64,000 bases of DNA. It comes from Diaporthe sp. PMI_573. Lineage: Eukaryota; Ascomycota; Sordariomycetes; Diaporthales; Diaporthaceae. Both the position numbers and the translations under genes were made by a program. The notes under the pieces were generated by a model. It saw only the letters and a program-made list of their open reading frames with translations. It was not told the origin of the DNA and did not search any database. Shown here one piece after another: positions 44,684 through 55,359 of the stretch (position 1 is the stretch's first letter; every line of letters starts with the position of its first letter). The DNA lies in assembly GCA_021399435.1 (NCBI GenBank), contig JAJTUP010000101.1, positions 141,130 to 205,129 on the forward strand. The letters run 5' to 3'.

Positions 44684-46010
44684 ATGAGAGCTCTCGTGTT
44701 GAATACGACGGACAAGTCCACAACCGTTCAGGATATACCTGATCCGGAGCCGGGACCGAAGGAGATCCTTGTTCGTGTGCGTGCTGTAGCGCTGAATCAC
44801 GTCGATCTCATGAATGCCGTCAGACCCATGGCCGCCCAAGAGAAGCGTGTGCTGGGATCTGATTTTGCAGGGGAGGTAGCTCAGGTCGGGAAAGATCTTC
44901 TTGGTCTCGATGACCCGCGAGCCAAGGTTGGAGCGCACGTGTCGGGATTTTTGCAGGGCGGTAAGTCATGCAGACAATTTGCTCTAAGCTGGCCAATTGC
45001 CAGCCCGATATTGGGAACCCAGCTGACATTAGAACCATTTCCTTATAGCCAACTCTGTTAATGATCGCCCTGGCGCATTTGCAGAGTACCTTGCCATTGA
45101 CTATGACCTCACCTGGAACATCCCTAGCAGCGTATCTTTCGAGGAAGCCGCCAGCGTTAGCTTAGGAGGTGTCACTGCTGCTCAGGGTGTCTTCGAGCGT
45201 TTACAACTACCAAGTCCATTCTCGGAGGCAGAAGGTTTTGACCAGCAAAGCATTCACGAAGATGAACCAGTTAATGTGTTCATATATGGTGCATCATCAT
45301 CTGTGGGCCTCTACGCTGCGCAGCTTGTCAGGCTTTCTGAGAATACGTCTGGCAGAAAGATTCGACTTACCGGTGCAGCAAGCCCCTCGAAGCACGCACT
45401 TTTATACGACGCGCCATACTCATATGACCTCTTGGTTGATTATCGGGACCCTCAATGGCCCGAGGCAATTCGCAAGGCAGCTGGAGGCGAAGGAGTTCAG
45501 TATGCTATAGATGCTATCTCACAGGGCTTGACTGTAGAGCAAACCGATAGTGTTGTCAGGCCTGGTGGCAAGTTTGCCATTTTCCGGGCTCCAGTCGCCG
45601 GCAACTTTGACATCGCCAAGCTCAAGACAAAGCCTATCTTTGGCGCAGTCTGGGAAGCTCTCGGCGTAGAAGTCGGATATCATGGTGGCAAGTATATCTC
45701 GAAGTTTGACAACGTATTCTTCTCGGCTGCTGACACTGGGAATCTCCTAGGTCTAACCATACCTGCTAATACCAGGGCACGTGCCTTCGGTGCTGCGTTT
45801 TACCAGTATTTAGGATCAGGAGTTGAGCCGCGACAAATCAAATTGCATCCAAACCCTATCCGAGTTATGCCTGGGGGGCTTGAGAAAATCCCTTCCGACG
45901 GTTTTGCGCTGCTCAGCGGGAGTTTCAAGCCAGAGAAGCAGGACCAGAAGGACACGGCGGGACATCTTAGGCCTGTTAGCGGAGAGAAAATTGTCTATGT
46001 GGTTGCTTAA
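44684..46010 (+). CDS. MDR-family oxidoreductase, trans-enoyl-reductase-like
   Basis: Two exons: 44684-44960 and 45049-46010, joined by an 88-bp phase-1 intron (GTAAGT donor, TATAG acceptor). The product is 412 residues. Motifs of the medium-chain dehydrogenase/reductase superfamily follow in order: EILVRVRAVALNHVDLMNAV, VLGSDFAGEVAQVG, RPGAFAEYLAID, the substrate-domain VSFEEAASVSLGGVTAAQG, and the nucleotide-binding loop FIYGASSSVGLYAAQL, then VQYAIDAIS and VRPGGKFAIF. The structural and catalytic zinc Cys residues are absent, as in the quinone-reductase/enoyl-reductase branch that includes trans-acting enoyl reductases of fungal polyketide clusters. It probably uses NADPH; the substrate is unknown. 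The frame is intact and the gene points the same way as the aldo-keto reductase downstream. Confidence 0.9.
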
Positions 46011-47052
46011 TGGATGAACTGAGTTTTTTTTTTTTTTTTTTTTTTTTGGTTTAACGTTAGTTATTTGTTTAAGTAAATGTTATGTGGATAGGCTAGTTGG
46101 TGCAGAGAACAGAGAGCAGCCTCTTCGGTATAATAAAACCCTTAAAGCATTTGGAGGGTGATTCGTTTCAAAATAACCGGGAAGTAGTAGTGGTAGACAC
46201 GTGAAGTTCGCTCACTGAATCTTGCTGGATAGCATGCATAATTTCGTTAGCTAGGTGTTTATGGGCACAGAGGAAGGAGATGTCCTACAGGAAACTAAGC
46301 TATATTTCCCGATATTGCTCGCTAATTGAACAGTGAAAGTCTGCTTACTTGCTATGATCGCGGCTCAATGTCGTACACTCGGTGAGCCTTCTCTCATTTG
46401 GGTAGTTTAAGTTAGTGTAGGATCCTTGAGCTGTCCTTTTAGGTTGAGGACGCCAATGGCGCTGATCTTTGGGTTATTCAATCGGCACCGAAATCTGTCG
46501 GTATGAACCGCTTAGCGGTCTAGATAGCAGGAGATGTGTTGGCTACTACGGGTAGGGTCCCGAGAATCGAGACCGCGGCATCCTACCCGGTCGGCGATAG
46601 CGGATTTATCAGACCGGAGCCTATAGAGTGCACATCGTTCGCTTTACATGGGACATGAAGTATTGGCAGCTACATAATTAGAGAAAGTCCGTGAGTGCGG
46701 CAAGGCGAGTCCATCTACCCCTGATTTACTTCGAGCGGTGTGCCCAAGTGCTAGGTTTGATTGTTAAGCATCCAAGTTAGTCAAACCCCAAACTTCGTAA
46801 AAGGCCCGACTTGAGCCCGATCGGCTAAATCCGCAAACGCCGAAACATTGAGCCTGCCAATTCTTACATTCATCCCTTTCTCTAGAGGAGCTGAGGATCG
46901 CGGGCGAGTCCAATGTTGGCCACGCAAAAGACATATATATAGGGAGAAAACACACCTATTCAAGACCTTTCCACTCTCTACAGCAAGCATCCCACAACCT
47001 GACCACAACGAGCTCGAAACACCGGCCGTGCCACCAAGAAACACCAACAATC
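46011..47052. other. Intergenic DNA between MDR and aldo-keto reductase
   Basis: Contains a T24 run at 46024-46047 just after the MDR stop, which may mark its 3' end. A TATA-like ACATATATATAGGG lies at about 46929-46943, some 110 bp before the next ATG. No further gene is supported. Confidence 0.5.
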
Positions 47053-48198
47053 ATGGATTTTTCACCGCCAAAGGAGCCCAAGACCGAACTTGGTCGTTAC
47101 CGCATCCTCTCCAGCACAGCAGGCGTTCGTGTGTCTCCGCTTGTGCTCGGTGCTATGTCCCTCGGGAATGCCTGGTCCTCAATGATGGGCTCCATGGATG
47201 AGGAACAGTCTTTTAAACTCTTGGACGCATACACAGATGCCGGGGGAAACTTCATTGATACAGCCAACAACTATCAAAACGAGGAGTCTGAGAAGTACAT
47301 CGGCAGGTGGATGGCTGAACGAGGAAACCGGGACCTTCTATTCATCGCCACGAAATTCACTAATTCCTACCGCACACACGAGATCGGCACCGGAAAGACG
47401 GTCAACTATGGAGGCAACCATAAAAAGTCTCTCAAATTGTCCGTTGCCGATTCTCTTCGCAAGTTACAAACGGACTATATCGATCTTCTCTACGTGCATT
47501 GGTGGGACTGGACGACCTCGATCGAAGAGCTTATGGACTCCCTCCATATTCTTGTTGAGCAGGGCAAAGTGCTATACCTCGGCATCTCAGATACGCCAGC
47601 CTGGGTTGTATCTGCTGCCAATGTATACGCCAAGACTCATGGCAAGACTCCCTTCTCTGTTTATCAGGGCCGCTGGAATCTTATGCTACGCGACTTCGAG
47701 AGGGATATTATCCCTATGGCCCGTCATTTCGGTATGGCGCTTTGCCCATGGGATGTTCTTGGAGGGGGTCAGTTACAAACCGCGAAACAGCTCGAGGTCC
47801 ATAAAAGGTCCAAGGATGGGGGTCGCAGCAGCAACAACCAGAGTGAGGAGGCTCGCAGAGTTAGTGCAGCCTTAGAGAAGGTGGCCTCTGAGCACGGAAC
47901 CGACAGTATTCAGCAGATTGCCCTCGCATACGTATTGCAAAAGGCAAGGAATGTGTTTCCGCTAATTGGCGGTCGCAAGATCGAGCACCTGCATGATAAT
48001 ATCAAGGCTTTAAGTATCCACATGACAGACGAGCAGATCAAGTACATCGATAGCATCAAGGAGTTTGATATTGGGTTTCCGCTGGATTTTATCGGCGATG
48101 ATCCCAAGGAAGCTGGCGCACAGGTCCCGATGATGGAGGTTCTTACTGGTGCTAAGATTGCCTGGCAGAACGCTCCTAAGCCCATTGGCCATAACTGA
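47053..48198 (+). CDS. Aldo-keto reductase, aryl-alcohol dehydrogenase type
   Basis: A single uninterrupted exon encodes 381 residues, the usual length for fungal AAD/norA-type aldo-keto reductases. The (beta/alpha)8-barrel motifs are complete: VSPLVLGAMSLGNAW, the catalytic Asp and Tyr in FIDTANNYQNEESE, the catalytic Lys in LLFIATKFT, and the His in DYIDLLYVHWWDW. Then come LGISDTPAWVVS, FSVYQGRWNLMLRDFERDII, the NADPH-binding VFPLIGGRKIEHLHDNIKAL and a normal C-terminus. It should reduce aromatic aldehydes or ketones with NADPH. A TATA-like sequence lies about 110 bp upstream. The start ATG is the first in frame and follows a CAACAATC context. The neighbour on the same strand is an enoyl-reductase-like MDR, which fits a small biosynthetic module. 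Confidence 0.95.
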   Translation: MDFSPPKEPKTELGRYRILSSTAGVRVSPLVLGAMSLGNAWSSMMGSMDEEQSFKLLDAYTDAGGNFIDTANNYQNEESEKYIGRWMAERGNRDLLFIATKFTNSYRTHEIGTGKTVNYGGNHKKSLKLSVADSLRKLQTDYIDLLYVHWWDWTTSIEELMDSLHILVEQGKVLYLGISDTPAWVVSAANVYAKTHGKTPFSVYQGRWNLMLRDFERDIIPMARHFGMALCPWDVLGGGQLQTAKQLEVHKRSKDGGRSSNNQSEEARRVSAALEKVASEHGTDSIQQIALAYVLQKARNVFPLIGGRKIEHLHDNIKALSIHMTDEQIKYIDSIKEFDIGFPLDFIGDDPKEAGAQVPMMEVLTGAKIAWQNAPKPIGHN

Positions 48199-48925
48199 TG
48201 CAAGGAGACCATCTAGCTTAATATTTATAAGCAGTTTAGTCTACCACCGTTGCTAATAAAATTACTCGTGCGTCAGGACAGTTGGTTGATTGCAAGAACC
48301 CACCCACACTCACACCGAAAACCAGTTGTCGTAGAAGATTAAGACAGTGAAAAGCGTAAGCTTCCAGCTCGCTTCTATGGTCAAGCCCTTTCCGCGTAGG
48401 TACACAAAGCGCTAGGTACCGTTCCAGTAATTTCCATGCTGTCACTCGTTAGGGCTCGTCCTCAGTCAAAAAGTCTCAGTCACCAGCACGACATTCCTTG
48501 AGCATCTTGTAATAGTGAAAGCATCGTACATCATCGGATGTTGAAGCTATGAAGAGTATGGTGCTGCATGATTTCTACCGCGTGATGTCAAAGATTGATG
48601 CCTCCTAGATGCGTGCGATTCCGTGCCCCGCAATTTTATCACCTCTTCTTCGCCCGCTGTCTTCTATGATTCCGACCCCATAGGATGCTGGTTGTGTTGC
48701 TCCCGTACCTCGCATTCGATTGAATGCTGGATACGGGCCCGCGGCAGCAAATTGGCCCGGGCTATCAGCAAAGATAAATGCCAGCCATTGCCGATATTTC
48801 ACTGGGGGTGGTTCACAGATTGTCAGGCTGGTAGTAGGCAAGGTCCCAGTCCTTCTAATCCCAATCTAGTTATCCACCTGCGGCCTTCGAGCTGGATTGT
48901 GTGTATGAACCGTGTCTCTCGGGTC
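48199..48925. other. Convergent intergenic DNA, no gene supported
   Basis: Lies between the 3' ends of the aldo-keto reductase and the rhodopsin-domain gene. Overlapping short frames (48605-48841 minus, 48623-49009 plus) lack any motif. Confidence 0.45.
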
Positions 48926-50080
48926 CTACTTTCGATACCAACTCTTGTCCTTGTTCCAAGGTATCGGTATGGATCCAACCACCGTTCTATCTTCAGTCGT
49001 CTTCATTAAAGCTGTCTGTCTCTGTGGCGGTATGGTACGTGAGCGTATCAAGGGACGCAAGGTCGGCACACATAGACAGATGATAGCACAGGACAACTCG
49101 ACTAGTGACCAGATAGCCGGCATAGCCGTGTTCCAGGTATGATCTGAGTTCGTTATGGACTTGCGCAGTGTAAAGATCCGGATGACGGAGATAGCACAGA
49201 CACTTGGAAGAGCGGATTAGCTGAATGCCCTGGATCGGAGCCAGATAACTTACAAGAAGCCCATAGAGAAGACAGAAACTAAGGCTATCTTTTGGAAATT
49301 CTGAATGGGTAACATTCTTAAGAGTGGAATAGGCAAGCAATAGATGATGATATCTGTAACGACGTGGATAGTTGCGTTAATAAACCAAAACACAAGCTTG
49401 TCGGCGCATTGAAGAGGCGGCAGCCTAGCCCAGTCGAGGGAGACTGGGATGCAAAGGAATATAACGACAAGTGCAGATGCGAGTCCCCAGAGGGACACGA
49501 AGGAAAGGAGGATATCGCAAACCCTCTGTAATGTAGGCAATGGGAAGCAGCGCCTGTACTGCAAGAGAAATGCTGCCTTGACCGTGGCAATGGCGAGATG
49601 ATGCGTGACCATCTCGAAGATCATAATCTTGAATATTAGACTGTTAGCCCTTGTAGACAAAAAGTGAGTCCCTTACCTTCCACCACGTCTTAATATCTTC
49701 TGCATTGAGGGCGTGTATATGTCGACCAAGGCCATACCTAGTAGCTTATGCTACGTTAGCACCTGATGACTTGAGCACATTCTAGCCGCGCATACCTAAA
49801 GCCGCCGTGATGCCGGACCGTAGAAGCAAGACCTATCCACACGGCAATAAGATTTCGGTACAAGCCACACAATTCATCCAGGGCTTCACTGCAAGAAACA
49901 TACCCAACTTGTTGCCGTAGCCCAGTCATCGTAACTGACTTTCTTGACTATAGCTACCCGGACATAAGAGCGTAAGGCAGCACTGGCCATTGCAATAAAA
50001 AGGCAGACAACAGTAGCTATAATAACCCTCGACCCGATGTCATCGAGAGCCTCTGACGGGGGAAACTCTCCTGAACCCAT
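48926..50080 (-). CDS. Rhodopsin-domain integral membrane protein (PTH11-type)
   Basis: The start is chosen at 50080 (MGSGEFPPSEALDDIGSRVI), just before the first membrane segment, although an in-frame ATG exists at 50233. The first exon ends near 49904 after SYDDWATATSW. A small exon follows (about 49830-49790, IGLASTVRHHGGF; its 5' border is unresolved). Then come 49737-49677 (YGLGRHIHALNAEDIKTWWK), 49627-49254 and 49202-48926. The later exons hold FEMVTHHLAIATVKAAFLLQ, WGLASALVVIFLCIPVSLDW, LVFWFINATIHVVTDIIIYC, CAISVIRIFTLRKS and WSLVELSCAIICLCVPTLRP. About seven hydrophobic helices, the D-x-D/E-W and Y-G-L-G-R-H motifs and the terminal C-V-P-T-L-R-P are typical of the fungal family. Function is unknown; some relatives are receptors. 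Confidence 0.82.
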
Positions 50081-50735
50081 ATCGATTTTAATCACTGGCG
50101 TGGATAGTGTCGCAGAGTGAAGCACTGTTGAAGTTGGTTGTGTTTTTGTGGGTTGTTGATGTGTTGTTTCAACATCAAGAGGCCAGTGGCGATGGATATA
50201 TCTAGGGGGCTTGGGATGATGTTTCGCATACAATGGTTCTTCTGAAGCCGCAACTGGAGCGCATTCTGTTGACTATCAGGACTCGAAATTGTTAGCGTGA
50301 GGGGGATATTGAGTGTACTGAATTGATGGTGTTGACAAGCCTGTCTTCCACAAGGCCGGATGGGACCACTAGATAACGTTACAATAAATTTAATAAGTCT
50401 GGGGGAGCTCTCCGGTCCGGGAGAGCCCCGCGTCAGTATGACTCAGTAGCGAAGTGATGTGGCTTGGTGGCGAAAATTGCGGATGGTCTCTGCGGGCGGC
50501 GGGCATCATATCGCAGGGCCTGGAGAGGATTATCGGCAAGCCACAGGGCTGTTTAGCTTTTGCCTTGTTTGTTACCCAAGTCTGTCCGGGTGAGGGCATA
50601 TCAACGCCTTAGCTACAAAAATCCCTTAGAAGGGTCGCAATAGCACCCTGTGGCTGAAATGGCTCTTGAATCAGGTACGACGAATAGCTAAGTACACAAT
50701 ATAGTTATATCTCCCCGCGGACTCCTCCTGGGCAT
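50081..50735. other. Intergenic DNA, no gene supported
   Basis: Upstream region of the rhodopsin-domain gene; no motif-bearing frame was found. Confidence 0.45.
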
Positions 50736-51095
50736 TTATTTAATCACCCTCTTCAGTGTATTGAGAGTATCCTCCTTCGAAACTGGCTTCAGACCAAGCA
50801 GTTAGTTATCGACTTTTTCAAACTTTCCTCCATAGAGTGGATCCATGATAACGCGGAAGACACAAGATATCACTACCCCCATGTTGATCTCGCCGGCAGC
50901 CATCCACTTTTCAGAGTCAGCAACCATGTCATCCAGACTCACGACCTGGGGGTTCCAAGGCTTCTTAGGGGCAACTCTCTTGGCTAGCTCGAGCAGTCTC
51001 TTTTGGAAAACAACCACGTCATGAACCTAGACGCTTCGGTTTTTCGCCTCATCGAGGTGAGTGAGCACGCCAACAATGGCATCACCGATTCTCTA
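50736..51095 (-). pseudogene. Isoflavone-reductase/NmrA-like protein, C-terminal remnant
   Basis: Reading leftward from about 51095, one frame encodes DAIVGVLTHLDEAKNRSV, a TAG in place of a likely Tyr, then VVFQKRLLELAKRVAPKKPW, NPQVVSLDDMVADSEKWMAA and FRVIMDPLYGGKFEKVDN. A TAA is followed by LLGLKPVSKEDTLNTLKRVI and the natural stop at 50736. This is the C-terminal 120 or so residues of an isoflavone-reductase-like oxidoreductase. The Rossmann N-terminus is gone: the sequence upstream of 51100 is unrelated AT-rich DNA. Two in-frame stops and the missing cofactor domain make it non-functional. Confidence 0.65.
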
Positions 51096-52233
51096 TTAAT
51101 AATCCAAATTCAAGTGCTAACAATACCCCAATTAACATATCTTAATGTGACAACCGAACCTTAGCTAGTTTTCCTAATTTTAAAAAGCCAACTTGCAAGA
51201 TACTAAAGTTTATATTGAGAGACCAACTTGATCCCCTACTTTAAAAGGCAAGTCTTTTTCTAAACATCTTTACATCACCATACAATCATCCTTTTCTACC
51301 CACTTATATATAAATAATATATATCAGGACTAATGTACACTCATTAGCAAAAGGGTAAATTGGCAAAAGGGAGGCATTTGTAAATGGTAGAGTTAACATC
51401 AATTAAGTCGTCTAAAGAGTTTTATTTTGGTTTTAATTGTTAATATAATACCCAAGACCCGACCGCACCACTTCATGTTGGGAGGTAATCTGTTATTGCT
51501 GACTCCAGGCGTAGTGGCTAAGGTCATTTGCTAGCTCTTTGGCTCTATCGTAAAAGAAAAGATAGGTCTATTTAAGCTGACAGTCTCACAGCCACCGGCA
51601 CTGCTACTTAACATAGTCCTAAAGATAAAGCTTTGAGAATATACTATACTTTTAGATTGACTCATTTACATAAACAGGTAGGAGATACGGGCTGTTTATA
51701 GATTCTGTCAGTATGATCGATGCTGCTACCGATTTTTCATAATGGGATGCACCGGCTCCGATATTTATGGTGTTCCATTCGTCGAGCAGGAAATCATGAC
51801 TGCGAATGAGTCCTTGACGCTTATTTCTATAACAGTCTAGTTATACTAAAAAACCTGCTCACACGATCAGATGCCCGTTTTAGAATCTGTTTTTATCGCA
51901 TTGGCCTGAAACAATTATGCAGTTTGCGCAGCGGTCTGCAGTAAGAGCATTTAGCTCAACGCAGCCGTTAAATTGTCCCACACCGAACTGGCATAGGGAT
52001 ATGATCAGATGCTTACACCATAGAACCAGTAGAGTGCACGGGCATCTACTTCAACCTTCAGGAGGGTGGTCGAGCATTGCGATCGCAATAGCTCCAGATG
52101 AGCACGATCGGGCTCCGAGTCCACACTGGCGTCTTTGAAGAAATCTTCCACAGCTTTATGAGTATCACAAATACTCGTTCTGCCCATATGACAGCGAAAG
52201 TTAATTAATCACTTTCAATGTCTGCGTTTGAAC
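51096..52233. other. Mixed AT-rich and intergenic DNA, no gene supported
   Basis: AT-rich to about 51480. A tRNA-A-box-like TGGCTAAGG lies near 51512 without a matching B-box. Short frames at 51917-52187 have no motif. Confidence 0.4.
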
Positions 52234-52647
52234 TCATGGCATAGGAGTGAGCTGGGCTGCCTCGGAGACGAACTTATTGTAAACTTTGGTAATGGAATCT
52301 GCCGGTAGCGCCTCTGCTCTCGATTGGTCTCGGAAAATGAGGCCACCAGTGGTATCATCACTGGGAACATGAACGGTGTCTTCTTCCAGTCTACACGGCG
52401 ATTCTGAGCGAACCCTACAAATGCTGTCTTCAGAACTGTCCAGGGGATCGAGGAGCGGTGGCCGAGGCGGAGACGGAGAGGGATCATTGACCCAGGAGTC
52501 AGTGTCAACAAGACTGGGGGAACAGGAAAGGGGAGTTGTGAACATGTAGCGGGTCAATTCCTCCATGGCGGTTGGCAGTCGTCCCTGCTTTGTATAGCGG
52601 AGGCACCGAGCAGGTCCTTCTTTAGCGAGGCGAGTAGGGAACGTCAC
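52234..52647 (-). CDS. Hypothetical protein, Pro/Ser-rich
   Basis: A 137-codon frame from ATG 52647 starts MTFPTRLAKEGPARCLRYTK. It continues through a helix-like part, a Pro/Ser-rich acidic middle (NDPSPSPPRPPLLDPLDSSE) and a C-terminal helix (DSITKVYNKFVSEAAQL). It is unbroken and GC-normal. No signal peptide, membrane segment or known domain is visible. It may be a real small protein or a fragment of a longer one; nothing nearby helps to decide. Confidence 0.35.
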   Translation of the reverse strand: MTFPTRLAKEGPARCLRYTKQGRLPTAMEELTRYMFTTPLSCSPSLVDTDSWVNDPSPSPPRPPLLDPLDSSEDSICRVRSESPCRLEEDTVHVPSDDTTGGLIFRDQSRAEALPADSITKVYNKFVSEAAQLTPMP

Positions 52648-54257
52648 TCGTCAACAGTGAGGCAATGCAGCCACCTAATTATCTTTATATTCGCATGACC
52701 GGTCCGCAGGTAGCAGTGTTATTTGCTTTCTTCTCCGGGCTGAGGTCTGGCCAGAGGGTACCTCTGTTTCCGAGAACAAAGTTCTTGGAAACCCTAGCAG
52801 TACAACAATACATCCCCACTCTACATCCATGGTACGGTCTGACCGGTCACCTACACTTCGTGTGATTGTCTGGGGTAACGCTGCAGGTGATCCCCTATCC
52901 TTGCTACTTGTACCAGCCTCCTTCCCTTACCTACATGCTGCAGGAGTTCTGTGCTATATGCGGACTGGGTACACCATCTCCTACGAAATCAGGTAACTCA
53001 AGGCAGCCAATTCGGAGTACCCCACTGGCACTTCTTGATCCAAATTGTGTCGCATCAACAAACTATACTACCTATCTCGAAGAGTACACGATTCTCTAAG
53101 ATATGTATATCGCTCAACGTTATCCTGTTTCTCCAATTAGAACGAACCCAAGCGACAGCAAGACAGACAGTAATGGTTCCTACATGAAATCGATTTTAAC
53201 AACGGAATGTCAGAGGAAAGTCGTGATGTAGTTCACAGTGGGTTGTGCAGAGCAAAGAAGAAGTCAGGATTGCTCTATTGTATGCTGTTAAGTTGAAATT
53301 CGACAATAAATGGAGAGGTGTAGTGTAGGTTGGACACTTGAAGTCCACCTGGTCATACCTCTCAATATATCAAGAACGGAGGAAAACTGCCTGCCTCCTT
53401 CAAAGTCGCATATATCTCGCGGCTGCTCGGGCGACGAATGAGATTCTCCTATAGTACATGCTCGTGCTTTTCTTGACGACAATCAGCCACTGCCTATTAG
53501 TAGTCAGGTAGGACTTGAGGGTAAAGAGCTTCGTCATGACATAGAACACTAGATTTCACAGATTAGAGGCAAACTTCCCTAAACAGCGCCATTTCTTTCG
53601 GAATTAATTACACCAGACTGAAGCTTTTCAGATTTGCTTGACTGCATTTGCACAGTAACTTAAACGATTGTAACTGAGGGCCTCGTCGACGGCTTTCGCC
53701 GTCGCGCACAACACATGCCAAACAGTGTCACATACAGCAACTACAGGAGCGAAGCCGGCCCAGCAAACCTTCTTTTACTGCACGAGATATCTGCAGCTGC
53801 GGCCGGCTATGGTTTTGATACCTTACCCAAAAGCACCCAGAATTACCCAAGAGTACACAAAAGTAAAAGCATCTAACGAGCAGGTACTACTTCATGCATT
53901 GTATAAACACCGAACTGGAGAGGAAAGGTGGGAGGGGGAGGAGAGAAACCCCCGACATGGATGCGGCTCAAATTTGGGCGGCGGGGCGAACCACATGAAT
54001 ACGTAGGTACGTATATGGACCAGGCAGCCACCCCACATAAACTCAGCGTGGTGCGCGATCCACAGAGACGCTTCCTGGATAAAAGGCGAGACCACCGCCG
54101 TGGCTATTTCCTTAGGTTCCTCACGAATCTTTCTTCAGTTGATCCTAAGCCTTACGAGTCTTGGCCCTTTTGCATATTGTTCACTTCGGCGCAGTCCTCC
54201 TCTAAGTTATTGCAGTTGTCAAAATGGTCAACCTGGCGCAAGACTGGATCGATTACT
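52648..54257. other. Intergenic DNA, no gene supported
   Basis: Several short overlapping frames without motifs on both strands. The sequence 53680-53705 has a small inverted repeat (GACGGC...GCCGTC). Confidence 0.4.
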
Positions 54258-54825
54258 TATGTCGTCGAGCGAAGAAGTGCGTCGCAAATATAGCTCATCG
54301 GTGCGAGATCCAGCTGAGTTTTGTAGCGACCAAGCCCGCCCCGCAAGTGCAAACGAGATAGAGTTCGATGATGCATCATTAGAGTCTCTTCGGCCCAATG
54401 AGACCGATACCGGGCATAGCGAAGGGCACGGGGAGGCTACCGAAGCGAGCGATACCGAGCATGAGGTAACCTTTATTCACAGCCAAAAAAACGATTCCGT
54501 TATTGCCGGCGACTCTGTGGGGGAGGCAGCCATGGCCAACAGGCGAGAAAACGATTCTATTATTACCGCCGCGGCGATCCAGACTGTCAAAGCCGACAAG
54601 GACGACGTACTACCCAACCCACTACCGTTACTTAAGCAGCCTGATTTTCGTCGGGTCTCCCAGGAGCAATTGACAGCCGAAGGGAAAGGCATCTATGCCG
54701 GCTTGGTGAAGATCGAATGCAAATGCATCGAAGTGGACAACAGCCAGGATGCCCCGATCCACGATCCATTGGATTTCACCAGGTTTCTGGAGAGGATCCC
54801 GCATAGAAAGTTAGCACTACTTTAG
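54258..54825 (+). pseudogene. N-terminal part of an Est1-type protein
   Basis: The frame beginning MSSSEEVRRKYSSSVRDPAE (ATG near 54260; the open frame starts upstream at 54100) is acidic and Ser/Thr-rich for about 120 residues. It then reads VSQEQLTAEGKGIYAGLVKI and ECKCIEVDN, which resembles the conserved entry (T-A-E-x-K-G-I-Y-A-G-L-V) into fungal proteins with an Est1-type DNA/RNA-binding domain. It stops with TAG at 54823. In relatives the next element is a conserved helical block, which here appears only at 55370, after about 500 bp of other coding-like sequence. The head may therefore be separated from the body by an insertion. Confidence 0.45.
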
Positions 54826-54844
54826 ATCTACCGAATGCGGCCAC

Positions 54845-55350
54845 ATGACACGGTTTGCAAGTGGTTCATCACGGTTCAGACAGGGAGACAGGAAGCTGTC
54901 GACTCCCCAATCGGTCGAGGATATGCCTACTCAAGTCCCCAGCCCCGAGGACTGTCTGCATGGATTTACTGTAGCTCTGGAGGTGCGTGCCAAGGCAGAG
55001 GAATGGCCAGAGCATGAGGAATTGGCGGCGCTTACGACAGCGGAAATTGGCGAAGAGGGTCGCAAGAAGGTGATAGATGGAAAGCACATTCTCGGCATCG
55101 GAAAGAAGTTGGTCGACAAGCTCTTGCGAGACGTGGAGACGGCCAAGGAAAACGCGAAGGCGAAGCAGGAGGCCCAAGCCAAAGAAGAAGAAGAGATCTA
55201 CCAAGGTCCGCATGAGAAACATTGCGGATGTCCCAGGTGTAAGGCCCCACCTCCACCTCCACCACTTGTTGATAACAGGCCGCTGCAAGACCGGGAGCTG
55301 TATAAGAAGGTTGGTAACGATTACTCCTTACGATCAGAAAACATATGGAT
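54845..55350 (+). CDS. Coding-like insert with coiled coil, poly-Pro and Cys cluster
   Basis: The frame (open 54845-55498) reads as protein to about 55350. It has an acidic start, then a helix-forming segment (EEGRKKVIDGKHILGIGKKL), a charged coiled coil (ETAKENAKAKQEAQAKEEEE), a short Cys/His cluster (HEKHCGCPRCKAP) and a Pro6 run. The part after about 55350 looks like a shadow of the Est1-like frame. It may be an extra domain of the flanking Est1-type gene or an unrelated inserted gene. No family is recognised. Confidence 0.35.
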
Positions 55351-55359
55351 TCCCAGTTT

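Noticed and set aside
51500..51560. tRNA gene suggested by TGGCTAAGG
   Set aside because: A-box-like word only; no B-box or cloverleaf could be drawn.
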